NCBI GenBank assembly: GCA_019459525.1
Contig: JAIBEY010000042.1
Location: 1-64,000 of the forward strand
Direction of reading: 5' to 3'
DNA length: 64,000 nt
DNA from: Prolixibacteraceae bacterium
GTDB lineage: Bacteria; Bacteroidota; Bacteroidia; Bacteroidales; Prolixibacteraceae
The notes beneath the pieces were generated by a model. It was not told where the DNA came from. It did not search any database and worked only from the letters and a program-made list of their open reading frames with translations. The position numbers and the translations under genes are program-made. Below are positions 1-8,587 of the stretch, piece after piece; the stretch's first letter is position 1, and each line of letters begins with the position of its first letter.

Positions 1-792
1 TTCGAATTGGTTGCCGGAAGAATGTTTTCGGAAGAATTCTCCGGAGATAGCCATTTCCGGATAATCGTGAATGAAGCTACTTTAAGGAAATTTTCGATTC
101 CTTACGATAAAGCGATAGGACAGAAACTTAATTTTAATTCAGGGAATAATACCAGCGCCTCTGTTGAAATTATTGGTGTAGTTAAAGATTTTCATTTTGC
201 CGATTTACACCAGCTTATCGAGCCCTACGCATTTTTTCTGAACAATGATTCTGATTTTAATTATATCATCGCACACACGACTACTTCCGATGTCAGTGAA
301 GTCCTCCCTTTTCTTGAAAAGGTATGGAAATCGGTGATTCCTGACGAGCCATTTTCATACAGTTTCCTTGATGAGGATTTTGAAAGCAATTACGCTGCTG
401 ATGCCAACACTTACCGAATTATAAATTCTTTTACGATTATCACCATATTAATCTCGTGCCTGGGATTATTTGGATTGGTTACCTTTTCGACTCAACAGCG
501 CACCAAGGAAATTGGCGTTCGCAAAGTAAATGGGGCTAAAGTCTCAGAAGTTATGGTACTGCTAAGCAAAGATTTTTTGAAATGGATTTCTGTTGCTTTC
601 GTAATTGCCACACCAATTGCCTGGTATATTATGAGCAGATGGCTCGAAAGTTTTGCCTACAAAACCCCGCTAAGCTGGTGGATTTTTGCCCTGGCCGGTT
701 TACTTGCGTTAGTGATTGCTCTGTTGACGGTGAGTTGGCAAAGCTGGAAGGCGGCTACACAAAATCCGGTGGAGGCGCTGAGGTACGAATAG
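1..792 (+). CDS. FtsX/MacB-like ABC transporter permease, 3' part only
   Basis: The reading frame is open from base 1, so the gene starts before the window; about 263 residues remain. What is left is the end of the second periplasmic MacB-like domain (residues ~1-130, including the VVKDFHFADL motif shared with the next genes) and the last FtsX domain with three membrane segments near residues 140-160, 195-213 and 225-245. It ends in NPVEALRYE, the tail shared by all five permeases here. FtsX/MacB permeases couple a separately encoded ATPase to mechanical work on envelope proteins, peptides or lipoproteins; the substrate cannot be told. The next permease starts 20 bp downstream, so the two are probably cotranscribed. 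Confidence 0.9.
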   Translation, partial: FELVAGRMFSEEFSGDSHFRIIVNEATLRKFSIPYDKAIGQKLNFNSGNNTSASVEIIGVVKDFHFADLHQLIEPYAFFLNNDSDFNYIIAHTTTSDVSEVLPFLEKVWKSVIPDEPFSYSFLDEDFESNYAADANTYRIINSFTIITILISCLGLFGLVTFSTQQRTKEIGVRKVNGAKVSEVMVLLSKDFLKWISVAFVIATPIAWYIMSRWLESFAYKTPLSWWIFALAGLLALVIALLTVSWQSWKAATQNPVEALRYE

Positions 793-811
793 AAACAGAA
801 AAAATAGAAAA

Positions 812-3250
812 ATGGGAACTAATTTTATCAAAATTGCATGGCGCCAACTAACCCGTAATAAGGTTTATGCAGCCATTAATATAGTCGGATTGGCCATCGG
901 AATTGCGTGTGGATTGGTTATTTACAAAATAATCAGTTACGAATCGGGATTCGACCAATACCATAAAAACTATTCGAATATCTATCGGATTATTAACCAG
1001 CTAGAGCCTCCGGCAGAAGGAATTGTGTATTCGGAAGGACAGGCACATCCGCTCGGTGCAGCCATTCGGAATGAATTTTCAGGAGTTAACGCGGTAATGA
1101 CCTTCTTTGCTGAAAAGGGTCAGATTGCCATTCAAAACAGCAACGGAAACGTTGACAGATATCAGGAGAAAACAGGGCTGGCTTATGCTGAACCGGAGAT
1201 TTTTAAAATATTTGATTTCGATTTTCTGGCCGGAAATCCTCAAAATGCATTATCAAATACAGGAAGTGTTGTAATCACCTCGTCACTGGCACAAAAATAT
1301 TTCAAACTGAATCCGGAGGATGTGGCTGATGCGTTGGGCAAATCCATAACTATCAACAATAAAACCGTTTTCAGGGTAACCGGCGTAATAGCCGATACAC
1401 CTGAAAATACCGATCTTCCTTTTCAGATTATTGCCGATTACAAAAGTCAGACTGCTTCAAACCCCTATTTCAACAATGGCACCGACTGGCAGGAATACAA
1501 TTCTGCCACCAATTGTTACGTGCTTTTGCCCCACGAAATTTCGCGGGCTGATTTTGAAGGCCAGCTTGCTTCTTTTTCTGCCAAATACATTGGCGGTGAG
1601 TCGCCGGTTAAACAAAAATTTGTTTTGCAGCCCTTATCCGAACTGCATTCGGGGAAGGCCGGGAACTATGGGCACCGGCGGGTTCCTGAAAAAGCACTGT
1701 TTATACTTGGTCTTATCGGGTTATTCGTCATTGGTTTGGCCTCCATTAACTTTATCAATTTATCCACCGCACAATCGTCGAAAAGATTTAAGGAAATTGG
1801 TGTGCGAAAAATTACCGGCGTAAGTAAACTCCAACTGATTTTCCAGTTTATGGGAGAAACCATATTAATTTCATATATCGCAGCATTGATTGGAGTAGCC
1901 GTCGCGCACTTTTTGTTTATCTACCTCGAAGATATACTTGGTTACCGTTTAAACCTGGAAATGCTAAAAAGTCCGGGGACCCTTATTTTTTTAATTACGT
2001 CAACTTTTATCATCGGAATCATTTCCGGTATTTATCCATCCATTATTATGGCAGGCATGAAACCTGTTGGGAATTTGAAAAATTCACTTCCTGCAAGAAA
2101 CAACCCGGGCTCAATATCAGTCAGAAGTATTCTTGTAATTGGCCAATTTGTTATCTCCCTGGTTTTAATAACCGGAACTCTGATCATGCAAAAACAAATC
2201 AACTATTTTTTCACTGCCGATTTAGGATTTAACAAAGAAGCGGTACTGATTGCGCCATTGCCCCAAACAACTACAAATAAGCTGGAAGTATTAAAATCGA
2301 ACCTTTTAAAGTCTCCTGAAATCAAAAATATCACTTTCGAAGCTGCAGGCCCGATGGCGGACTGGAGAGTAAGTAACAGCATTAACTATCCGACAATTGA
2401 GTCCGATCTGCATGATGGAAATTTAAAAACTATCGATGAAAATTATCTCGAACTTTATGAACTTAAATTAATTGCCGGTAAAAATGTTAGTGAAAGAAAA
2501 AACTCAGGAGAAGCAATCGTAAACCTGAAACTAACCCAGCTTTTGGGATTTGACGACCCAAATAAAGCGCTTGGAGAAATCTTCAGCTACGGCAGAGATG
2601 ACATAAAATTTACCATTGTTGGAGTCGTTGATGATTTTCATGCTCAATCGCTCCAACAGGAAATGGATTATATTATTTTGAGCAATGTTTCTTTCAATAT
2701 CAAAGAAATTGCTGTAAAAATTAATCCGGTTACTGCCAGTTTAGCCGGATACAACAGCACCATTAAGATGATAAAGGAAGAGTGGGAAAAAACTTTTCCG
2801 GATGCCATTTTTGAATACAATTTCCTTGACCAGAAAATAGCAGGTTTTTACAACGGCCAGACAAATTCATTTAAACTTATCCGGTTGTTCGCCATAATTG
2901 CCATACTGATTGCCTCGCTCGGACTTTACGGATTAATTTCCTTTATCGCCAACCAGAAAATTAAAGAAATCGGCATCCGCAAAGTGAATGGCGCGAAAAT
3001 TTCGGAAGTAATGGTTATGCTGAATACCAACTTTATAAAGTGGATTGCAATCGCTTTTGTTGTTTCAACACCAATAGCCTGGCTCCTTATGCACAAATGG
3101 CTCGAAAACTTTGCCTACAAAACAGAACTAAGCTGGTGGATTTTTGCTCTGGCGGGAGTGCTGGCTTTGGGAATTGCGCTTCTAACAGTTTCATATCAAT
3201 CATGGAAAGCAGCGACAAAAAACCCTGTAGAAAGCTTACGATATGAATGA
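812..3250 (+). CDS. FtsX/MacB-like ABC transporter permease (permease 2 of the array)
   Basis: An 812-residue inner-membrane protein with the duplicated layout common in Bacteroidota: N-terminal membrane helix (~17-40), periplasmic MacB-like domain (~45-280), FtsX core with three helices (~290-430), another helix (~440-460), a second periplasmic domain and a second FtsX core (~690-805). The motif KEIGVRKITG after the first core and KEIGIRKVNGAK in the second are typical of FtsX permeases. It starts with ATG 20 bp after permease 1. No ATPase partner is encoded in the window. Stop is TGA, and two bases later an orphan tail of the same family follows. Function is inferred from family only. Confidence 0.93.
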   Translation: MGTNFIKIAWRQLTRNKVYAAINIVGLAIGIACGLVIYKIISYESGFDQYHKNYSNIYRIINQLEPPAEGIVYSEGQAHPLGAAIRNEFSGVNAVMTFFAEKGQIAIQNSNGNVDRYQEKTGLAYAEPEIFKIFDFDFLAGNPQNALSNTGSVVITSSLAQKYFKLNPEDVADALGKSITINNKTVFRVTGVIADTPENTDLPFQIIADYKSQTASNPYFNNGTDWQEYNSATNCYVLLPHEISRADFEGQLASFSAKYIGGESPVKQKFVLQPLSELHSGKAGNYGHRRVPEKALFILGLIGLFVIGLASINFINLSTAQSSKRFKEIGVRKITGVSKLQLIFQFMGETILISYIAALIGVAVAHFLFIYLEDILGYRLNLEMLKSPGTLIFLITSTFIIGIISGIYPSIIMAGMKPVGNLKNSLPARNNPGSISVRSILVIGQFVISLVLITGTLIMQKQINYFFTADLGFNKEAVLIAPLPQTTTNKLEVLKSNLLKSPEIKNITFEAAGPMADWRVSNSINYPTIESDLHDGNLKTIDENYLELYELKLIAGKNVSERKNSGEAIVNLKLTQLLGFDDPNKALGEIFSYGRDDIKFTIVGVVDDFHAQSLQQEMDYIILSNVSFNIKEIAVKINPVTASLAGYNSTIKMIKEEWEKTFPDAIFEYNFLDQKIAGFYNGQTNSFKLIRLFAIIAILIASLGLYGLISFIANQKIKEIGIRKVNGAKISEVMVMLNTNFIKWIAIAFVVSTPIAWLLMHKWLENFAYKTELSWWIFALAGVLALGIALLTVSYQSWKAATKNPVESLRYE

Positions 3251-3252
3251 AT

Positions 3253-3330
3253 TTAACCGTGAGTTGGTCTCGCTTTAGGCTAGAGAAAGCAGCAACGCGG
3301 AACCCGGTGGAGGCGTTGAGGTATGAATAA
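3253..3330 (+). pseudogene. Orphan 3' tail of an FtsX permease gene (tail 1)
   Basis: Starting two bases after the stop of permease 2, one frame reads LTVSW, then a short unrelated stretch, then KAATRNPVEALRYE and a TAA stop. This is the C-terminal signature of the neighbouring permeases, with the middle QSW replaced by SRFRLE. There is no upstream coding sequence for it, so it is a remnant of a lost permease copy or a scar of recombination between the conserved gene ends. Confidence 0.8.
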
Positions 3331-3493
3331 AATGACAAATAAATATACAAATTCTGTAAATTATTTTGACAGAATTGAGATCTAGTTTAAAATAAACATA
3401 CTGATTATTAATAGATTGTCATTGTGGTATAGTTCTGGATGTTCGAAACCCAACAACCAGATAAAACAACCAGAAAACAACAGACTCAAAGCC

Positions 3494-5872
3494 ATGATCA
3501 AACATTTTTTCATCAACATTCTCAGGAACATCCGCCACAACAAGATCTTCACAATGATTAACCTGGCAAATCTGGTAATCGGGTTTGCTGTCTTCATCCT
3601 GTTTAGCGCGTTGATCAGCCACGAACTTAACTACGACAAATTCAACGAGAATTACGACAACATATACAGGGTACAAACCCGCCAGGAAGATTCGTCCCCA
3701 ACCAATTTCTGCACGTATAGTCCGGCAGCATATCGTTACCATTTAATGGCCGATGTGCCAGAAGTTGAAAAGGTTTTGCTGATGCGCGAAGTTTCGGGCG
3801 GGGCCAAAGGTTCAGGACAGTTTTTTACGCTTCCCGATGGCAGCCAGTTGTACGAACTTAACGGCTATTGGAGCGAAAACTCGATCTTCGATATTTTTAC
3901 CATTCAGCTTATTGAAGGAAATAAGAGCAATGCGCTTACCGATCCCGGCACCATTGCCCTTTCGAAAACGTTGTCAAAAAAGCTTTTCCCGGAAGGAAAT
4001 GCACTTGGAAAGCAGGTTACCATTGGGAAACGGTTTCCGGCAACTGTTTCTGCTGTTTACAAAGATTTCCCACAAAACTCGAACCTGAAAGCAACCTATC
4101 TGGTGTCGATCCCAACGTACCCGTTACTGAGCGGCGATCCGGCGTATAGTGAAAACTGGACCAGCATTTCGTTCGATAACTATGTGTTGCTGAAAAAAGG
4201 CGCTGACCCAAAGCTCGTAAATGCAAAGATTAAAGATGCCTTTAAGAATGTAAGAAATTTTGAAAAAAGCTCACCCTACCTTCATCCACTTTCAAAGTTG
4301 CATATTTCGCCGAACAGCCAACCCGACGCGATTATTGGCTTGGGAATTCTTTCACTGGCCGCAATTTTAATTCTTATTCTGGCAAGTGTCAACTATGTGA
4401 ACCTTTCGCTGGCCAATTCAACGCAACGATGCAAAGAAATCGGGATTAGAAAGGTCATTGGTTCATCGAAAAAGCTCATCGCTTCTCAATTTCTGGCCGA
4501 AACCATCCTACACACCTTGTTTGCTACAATCATCGCGCTTTTTGTTGCACAGGTTTCGTTTCCGTTGTTAAACCGTATCCTGAACCGGAACATCGATTTT
4601 TCTATATGGGACAACGGACAGTTACTGATCTTCATTTCGCTGGTAAGTTTGCTTGTTGGTGTACTTTCAGGATTGTATCCTTCGCTGGTCATTTCGGCAT
4701 ACAACCCGATTAAAGTGTTGAAAGGAAAGATATTCAGCAATGGTGGAAACTCAATCAGTATCAAAAAGATACTGGTAGCTGCACAATTTTCCATCTCCCT
4801 GTTCATGCTCATCGTTAGTTTTATCCTTTTTAATCACGTTAATTTTATCCTGAACAAAGATTTGGGCTTCGACAGCAAAAAAATTCTTTATACCGAGATC
4901 AACCCTCGCGATAAGATGGAATTCGAAACTGTTAAAACCCGGATGTTGCAGCATCCGGAAATAGCTGGAATTTCGTTTTCGAGTACCATTCCTTTTATCG
5001 GAAATATTGGCGGATATGTGAATTGGGAAGACGCCGCGCCCGACGAAAAGGTAATGATCAGCCGCAACTATGTGAATTATGATTTTGTCCCGACTTTTAA
5101 CCTGAAAATGTTATATGGCCGCAATTTCTCAAAGGAATACCCGGCTGATAATAAGGGTTGCATCATAAACGAAACCGCTTTGAGGGTTTTTGGCTGGAGC
5201 GATCCGATTGGCAAGCAGATTACTTTGGAAGGGAAGTCTTTCCCGGTTATCGGCGTCGTAAAAGATTTTCATCCATACTCGGTTCACAACCCAATTCCAA
5301 CCTACATCATGTTCCTGAACAACAATGTGATTTCAGGATCGACGCTTTTGAGTGTACGTTTTACTGGCGATGAGCAGAAAGCCAGGGCATTGGTAACCAG
5401 CGAACTCAATACTATTTTCCCAAACGATCCATTTGAATTTAAAGATTTTGGTGTGGCCTTTTACCTCGATGAGGCAATCCCATTCTGGCAGACAATGAAA
5501 CGGATGTTCATGTTTTTTGCAGTAGTAACGTTAGTCATTTCTACCATCGGGCTATTCGGGTTGATTCTTTTTACAGTGAAACGCCGCACCAAAGAGATTG
5601 GGGTCCGAAAAGTACTGGGAAGTTCAGTCGGTTCAATTTACTGGCAATTATCGACCGAAGTAGTCGGTATGCTTGGTTTTGCCATTTTGGTTGGATGCCC
5701 GGCGGCAATTTACATTTATAAAACTATGCCTGGAGCCTACAAAGAACCACTTTCGATTACGGCATTTTTTGTTTCGGTAGCGCTTGTCGCCTTTATCGCG
5801 CTTTTGACAATCAGTTACCATGTTATTAAAATTGCCGTGAGTAACCCGGTGGAGGCGCTGAGATACGAATAA
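3494..5872 (+). CDS. FtsX/MacB-like ABC transporter permease (permease 3)
   Basis: A 792-residue permease with the same duplicated MacB-domain/FtsX layout as its neighbours. The frame is open from 3416, but homologues begin at the ATG at 3494 (MIKHFFINILRNIRHNK), which aligns with the starts of the other copies. FtsX motifs KEIGIRKVIGSS and KEIGVRKVLGSS follow the first and second cores. It is the most divergent of the five: the last helix region reads SYHVIKIAVSNPVEALRYE rather than SWQSWKAATRNPVEALRYE, and the cores carry VIGSS/VLGSS instead of VNGAK. A 163-bp spacer with an orphan tail separates it from permease 2, so it may have its own promoter. Confidence 0.92.
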   Translation: MIKHFFINILRNIRHNKIFTMINLANLVIGFAVFILFSALISHELNYDKFNENYDNIYRVQTRQEDSSPTNFCTYSPAAYRYHLMADVPEVEKVLLMREVSGGAKGSGQFFTLPDGSQLYELNGYWSENSIFDIFTIQLIEGNKSNALTDPGTIALSKTLSKKLFPEGNALGKQVTIGKRFPATVSAVYKDFPQNSNLKATYLVSIPTYPLLSGDPAYSENWTSISFDNYVLLKKGADPKLVNAKIKDAFKNVRNFEKSSPYLHPLSKLHISPNSQPDAIIGLGILSLAAILILILASVNYVNLSLANSTQRCKEIGIRKVIGSSKKLIASQFLAETILHTLFATIIALFVAQVSFPLLNRILNRNIDFSIWDNGQLLIFISLVSLLVGVLSGLYPSLVISAYNPIKVLKGKIFSNGGNSISIKKILVAAQFSISLFMLIVSFILFNHVNFILNKDLGFDSKKILYTEINPRDKMEFETVKTRMLQHPEIAGISFSSTIPFIGNIGGYVNWEDAAPDEKVMISRNYVNYDFVPTFNLKMLYGRNFSKEYPADNKGCIINETALRVFGWSDPIGKQITLEGKSFPVIGVVKDFHPYSVHNPIPTYIMFLNNNVISGSTLLSVRFTGDEQKARALVTSELNTIFPNDPFEFKDFGVAFYLDEAIPFWQTMKRMFMFFAVVTLVISTIGLFGLILFTVKRRTKEIGVRKVLGSSVGSIYWQLSTEVVGMLGFAILVGCPAAIYIYKTMPGAYKEPLSITAFFVSVALVAFIALLTISYHVIKIAVSNPVEALRYE

Positions 5873-5876
5873 ACTA

Positions 5877-5891
5877 GTCTGAACTCCCGAC
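5877..5891. repeat. 15-bp repeat, left copy, inverted relative to 11594-11608
   Basis: GTCTGAACTCCCGAC lies just after the stop of permease 3 and its exact reverse complement is at 11594-11608, beyond the orphan tail 3. Similarity continues imperfectly for about 25 bp on the inner side (GGACAA, TATGATT in both). The pair brackets permeases 4 and 5 plus the DUF559 gene. It looks like a fragment of an interspersed intergenic repeat. Confidence 0.6.
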
Positions 5892-5915
5892 TCGTTGGGA
5901 CAAGTTATGATTTTT

Positions 5916-5939
5916 GTGATTAAAGGATTATCCTGATTT
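5916..5939 (+). repeat. 24-bp intergenic direct repeat, copy 1
   Basis: GTGATTAAAGGATTATCCTG followed by ATTT occurs identically at 8510-8533, each time between two permease genes. A shorter match, GATTATCCTGATT, lies near 11519. The repeats sit in equivalent spacers, consistent with duplication of a gene plus its flank. Confidence 0.7.
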
Positions 5940-5984
5940 TTAGAATAGAAACAATCATGGTTTATCACAAATCAAGGTTCTGAC

Positions 5985-6033
5985 AATTGGAAAGCGACCA
6001 TGAGGAATCCGGTGGAAAATATGTTACGAATAG
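5985..6033 (+). pseudogene. Orphan 3' tail of an FtsX permease gene (tail 2, frameshifted)
   Basis: Reads NWKATMRNPVEN and then, after a one-base frame change, YE-stop (TAC GAA TAG at 6025-6033). It matches the WKAATRNPVEALRYE end of the flanking genes at DNA level. It sits 24 bp upstream of permease 4 and has no upstream coding body. More decayed than tails 1 and 3. Confidence 0.7.
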
Positions 6034-6057
6034 TTTAATCTTTTAAAATTTGAATCC

Positions 6058-8487
6058 ATGATCAGGCATTACATCAAAATAGCATGGCGCAACCTGGCCC
6101 GTCAGAAAGGGCTGGCATTCATTAATATCCTGGGTTTATCTATCGGGCTGGCTTGTTTCAGCTTATTCCTGCTTTATACGGTTAACGAATTTAGTTTCGA
6201 CCGTTTCCACGCCAATGCCTCCCGTATTTACAGGGTTTACGACTGGTGGGCTTACAGCGATCGCGAAGGAAGCGAACCCTCATCGGCCACTCCGCTCGGA
6301 CCTGCCATGAAGCAGGATTTGGCAGACGTTGCCGATTTTGTCCGGATCAGTCCGGGCGGAGAGAAATTAATCCGTGTTGACAATCAGGTACAGCGTATCC
6401 AGGTATCGTTTGCCGATCCGCAATTGTTCTCGGTTTTTACGTTCCCGCTGATCGAAGGAAATGTTGCTACGGCCCTCGAGTCGCCCAAACACATTGTTTT
6501 AACCCGCGAAAAGGCCATTCAGCTATTCGGGAAAACCGATGTCGTCGGGAAAACAGTCGAAATCAGAAACGGTGATCAGTTCGAACCTTTTGAAGTTGGT
6601 GCTGTGGCTGAAAACATTCCGGTCAACTCAAGTATCCGGTTTGACATCCTTGGAAACTTCAATTATGTGTTAAACTCTGATTTCGGAAGAGCCAGCATTA
6701 ACGACTGGAACATGACCATTGGCATTTCGGTGTACGTTTTGCTGCACGAAAACAGCAGCCTGATGAACGATCCTGCCCGGCTGGCTTCGTTCCGGCAAAA
6801 GTATTTTCCGGCTGAAACTACTGTCAATCAAGAAAAATCAGGAAAACCTAAAACAGGCAGTTTGCCCAACGGATACGGATTACAACCTTTAACCGACGTT
6901 CATACCGACATAAAAATCGACAAGTGGGGAGCTTCGGACCCAAAACACAGTTGGATTCTGATCAGCATCGCCATTGGAGTTTTACTCATTGCATGCATCA
7001 ACTTTATTACCCTGGCCGTCAGCCGCTCGGCCGGAAGATCAAAAGAAGTCGGGATCAGGAAAGTTACCGGAGGGCACCGTTACCAACTGATTTACCAGTT
7101 TCTTTCCGAATCGCTTTTGATGAGTATGATTTCTGCCATTTTAGGATTAATTCTGGCCTACAGCGTATTACCTTTTTTCAACGAACTTTCCGGCCGGTCC
7201 TTATCGTTCTCATTCAGTCGGTACCCCGAAATGATCGGGATACTTTCAGGAGTTATTCTTTTGGTCGGTGTATTGGCTGGCCTATATCCGGCGCTGGCCA
7301 TATCCGGATTTCAGCCTTCGGAAGTACTTAAAAGCAAACTCCGGTTCTCCGGATCAAACCTCTTCACCAAATCGCTGGTCTCTTTTCAGTTTGTACTTTC
7401 CATAGGGCTGATCATTTCGATGATTGTAATTATGCGCCAACTGTCATTTATGCAATCCAAAGACCTTGGGTTTGATAAGGGAAACGTAGTGATGATTAAT
7501 ACGCAGGGCCTTGATATACAAAAGAACTATCCGGTTTTTAAACAAACGCTAAAGTCGGAAAGCAGCGTGCTGGGAATTGCGGGCTCGGTTATCGGGCTTG
7601 GAAACGGGGAGGGACAAATGGGCCGGGGTTATAAGTTTGAAAACAAAGTAGAGACCGTTATCGAATATCCAATCGACTCTGATTTTCTTGAAGTTTTAGG
7701 CATGCAGCTTGTTGCAGGCCGTAATTTTAATCCTGAAATAGCTTCAGATGCGATAAGCTCCGTGATTGTAAACGAAACGCTGGTTCGGAACGCCCTTGGC
7801 ACCAATCCTGAAGAAGCGTTGGGTAAGGAATTCACAAGCGGAAAAGAGGGTAATCGAAAAGTAATCATCGGGGTAACCCGCGATTTTAATTTCGAAAATT
7901 TAACCCACAATGTTCGCTCTCAGATGTTTTTGTATCCGGCTACTTTTAAACCCAATGCGCTGTTTGTCCGAATTAATCCGGGAGATCCGTCAAAGGCCCT
8001 TGCGGTATTAACCGCAGCCTGGAAAACCATTTCACCCGACTTGCCCATAAAATACAGCTTTCTGGATCAGAAATTTGACGATTTCTACCAAAAGGAAAAA
8101 CGATGGAGTAACATCGTTGCCTGGGCTGGTGGAATCTGCATCTTTCTGGCTTGCATGGGCCTGGTAGGCCTCACCTCGCTGGCTGTTATCAACCGATCGA
8201 CCGAAATAGGTATCCGCAAAGTAAACGGCGCGCGCATTTCGGAAGTGATGATCCTATTGAATAGCGGCTTCGTTAAATGGGTGGCTGTGGCTTTTATCAT
8301 AGCCACTCCAACGGCTTGGTATGCCATGCACAAATGGCTCGAAAACTTTGCCTACAAAACTGAACTAAGCTGGTGGATTTTTGCACTGGCTGGTTTGCTG
8401 GCTTTGGGAATTGCGCTGTTAACGGTTTCATTTCAATCGTGGAAAGCTGCAACGAAAAACCCGGTGGAAGCGTTGAGGTATGAGTAA
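6058..8487 (+). CDS. FtsX/MacB-like ABC transporter permease (permease 4)
   Basis: An 809-residue inner-membrane protein starting at ATG 6058 (MIRHYIKIAWRNLARQKG). First helix ~17-40, MacB-like periplasmic domain ~45-290, FtsX core with helices near residues 300-430 and the motif KEVGIRKVTGG, second periplasmic domain ~460-690, second FtsX core with TEIGIRKVNGARISEVM and the tail NPVEALRYE. The last ~90 residues (WLENFAYKTELSWWIFALAG...) are nearly identical to permease 2 while the rest differs, which points to gene conversion or recombination at the 3' end. Role as envelope-acting ABC permease is inferred from the family; no cognate ATPase is visible. Confidence 0.93.
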   Translation: MIRHYIKIAWRNLARQKGLAFINILGLSIGLACFSLFLLYTVNEFSFDRFHANASRIYRVYDWWAYSDREGSEPSSATPLGPAMKQDLADVADFVRISPGGEKLIRVDNQVQRIQVSFADPQLFSVFTFPLIEGNVATALESPKHIVLTREKAIQLFGKTDVVGKTVEIRNGDQFEPFEVGAVAENIPVNSSIRFDILGNFNYVLNSDFGRASINDWNMTIGISVYVLLHENSSLMNDPARLASFRQKYFPAETTVNQEKSGKPKTGSLPNGYGLQPLTDVHTDIKIDKWGASDPKHSWILISIAIGVLLIACINFITLAVSRSAGRSKEVGIRKVTGGHRYQLIYQFLSESLLMSMISAILGLILAYSVLPFFNELSGRSLSFSFSRYPEMIGILSGVILLVGVLAGLYPALAISGFQPSEVLKSKLRFSGSNLFTKSLVSFQFVLSIGLIISMIVIMRQLSFMQSKDLGFDKGNVVMINTQGLDIQKNYPVFKQTLKSESSVLGIAGSVIGLGNGEGQMGRGYKFENKVETVIEYPIDSDFLEVLGMQLVAGRNFNPEIASDAISSVIVNETLVRNALGTNPEEALGKEFTSGKEGNRKVIIGVTRDFNFENLTHNVRSQMFLYPATFKPNALFVRINPGDPSKALAVLTAAWKTISPDLPIKYSFLDQKFDDFYQKEKRWSNIVAWAGGICIFLACMGLVGLTSLAVINRSTEIGIRKVNGARISEVMILLNSGFVKWVAVAFIIATPTAWYAMHKWLENFAYKTELSWWIFALAGLLALGIALLTVSFQSWKAATKNPVEALRYE

Positions 8488-8509
8488 AAATGTCAGAACT
8501 AAGATTTTA

Positions 8510-8533
8510 GTGATTAAAGGATTATCCTGATTT
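8510..8533 (+). repeat. 24-bp intergenic direct repeat, copy 2
   Basis: Identical to 5916-5939; lies between permeases 4 and 5. Confidence 0.7.
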
Positions 8534-8587
8534 AAGAACATAAAGAATCTAATTTACAGCCCGTCATTGAACAAAAATAAACAGAAA

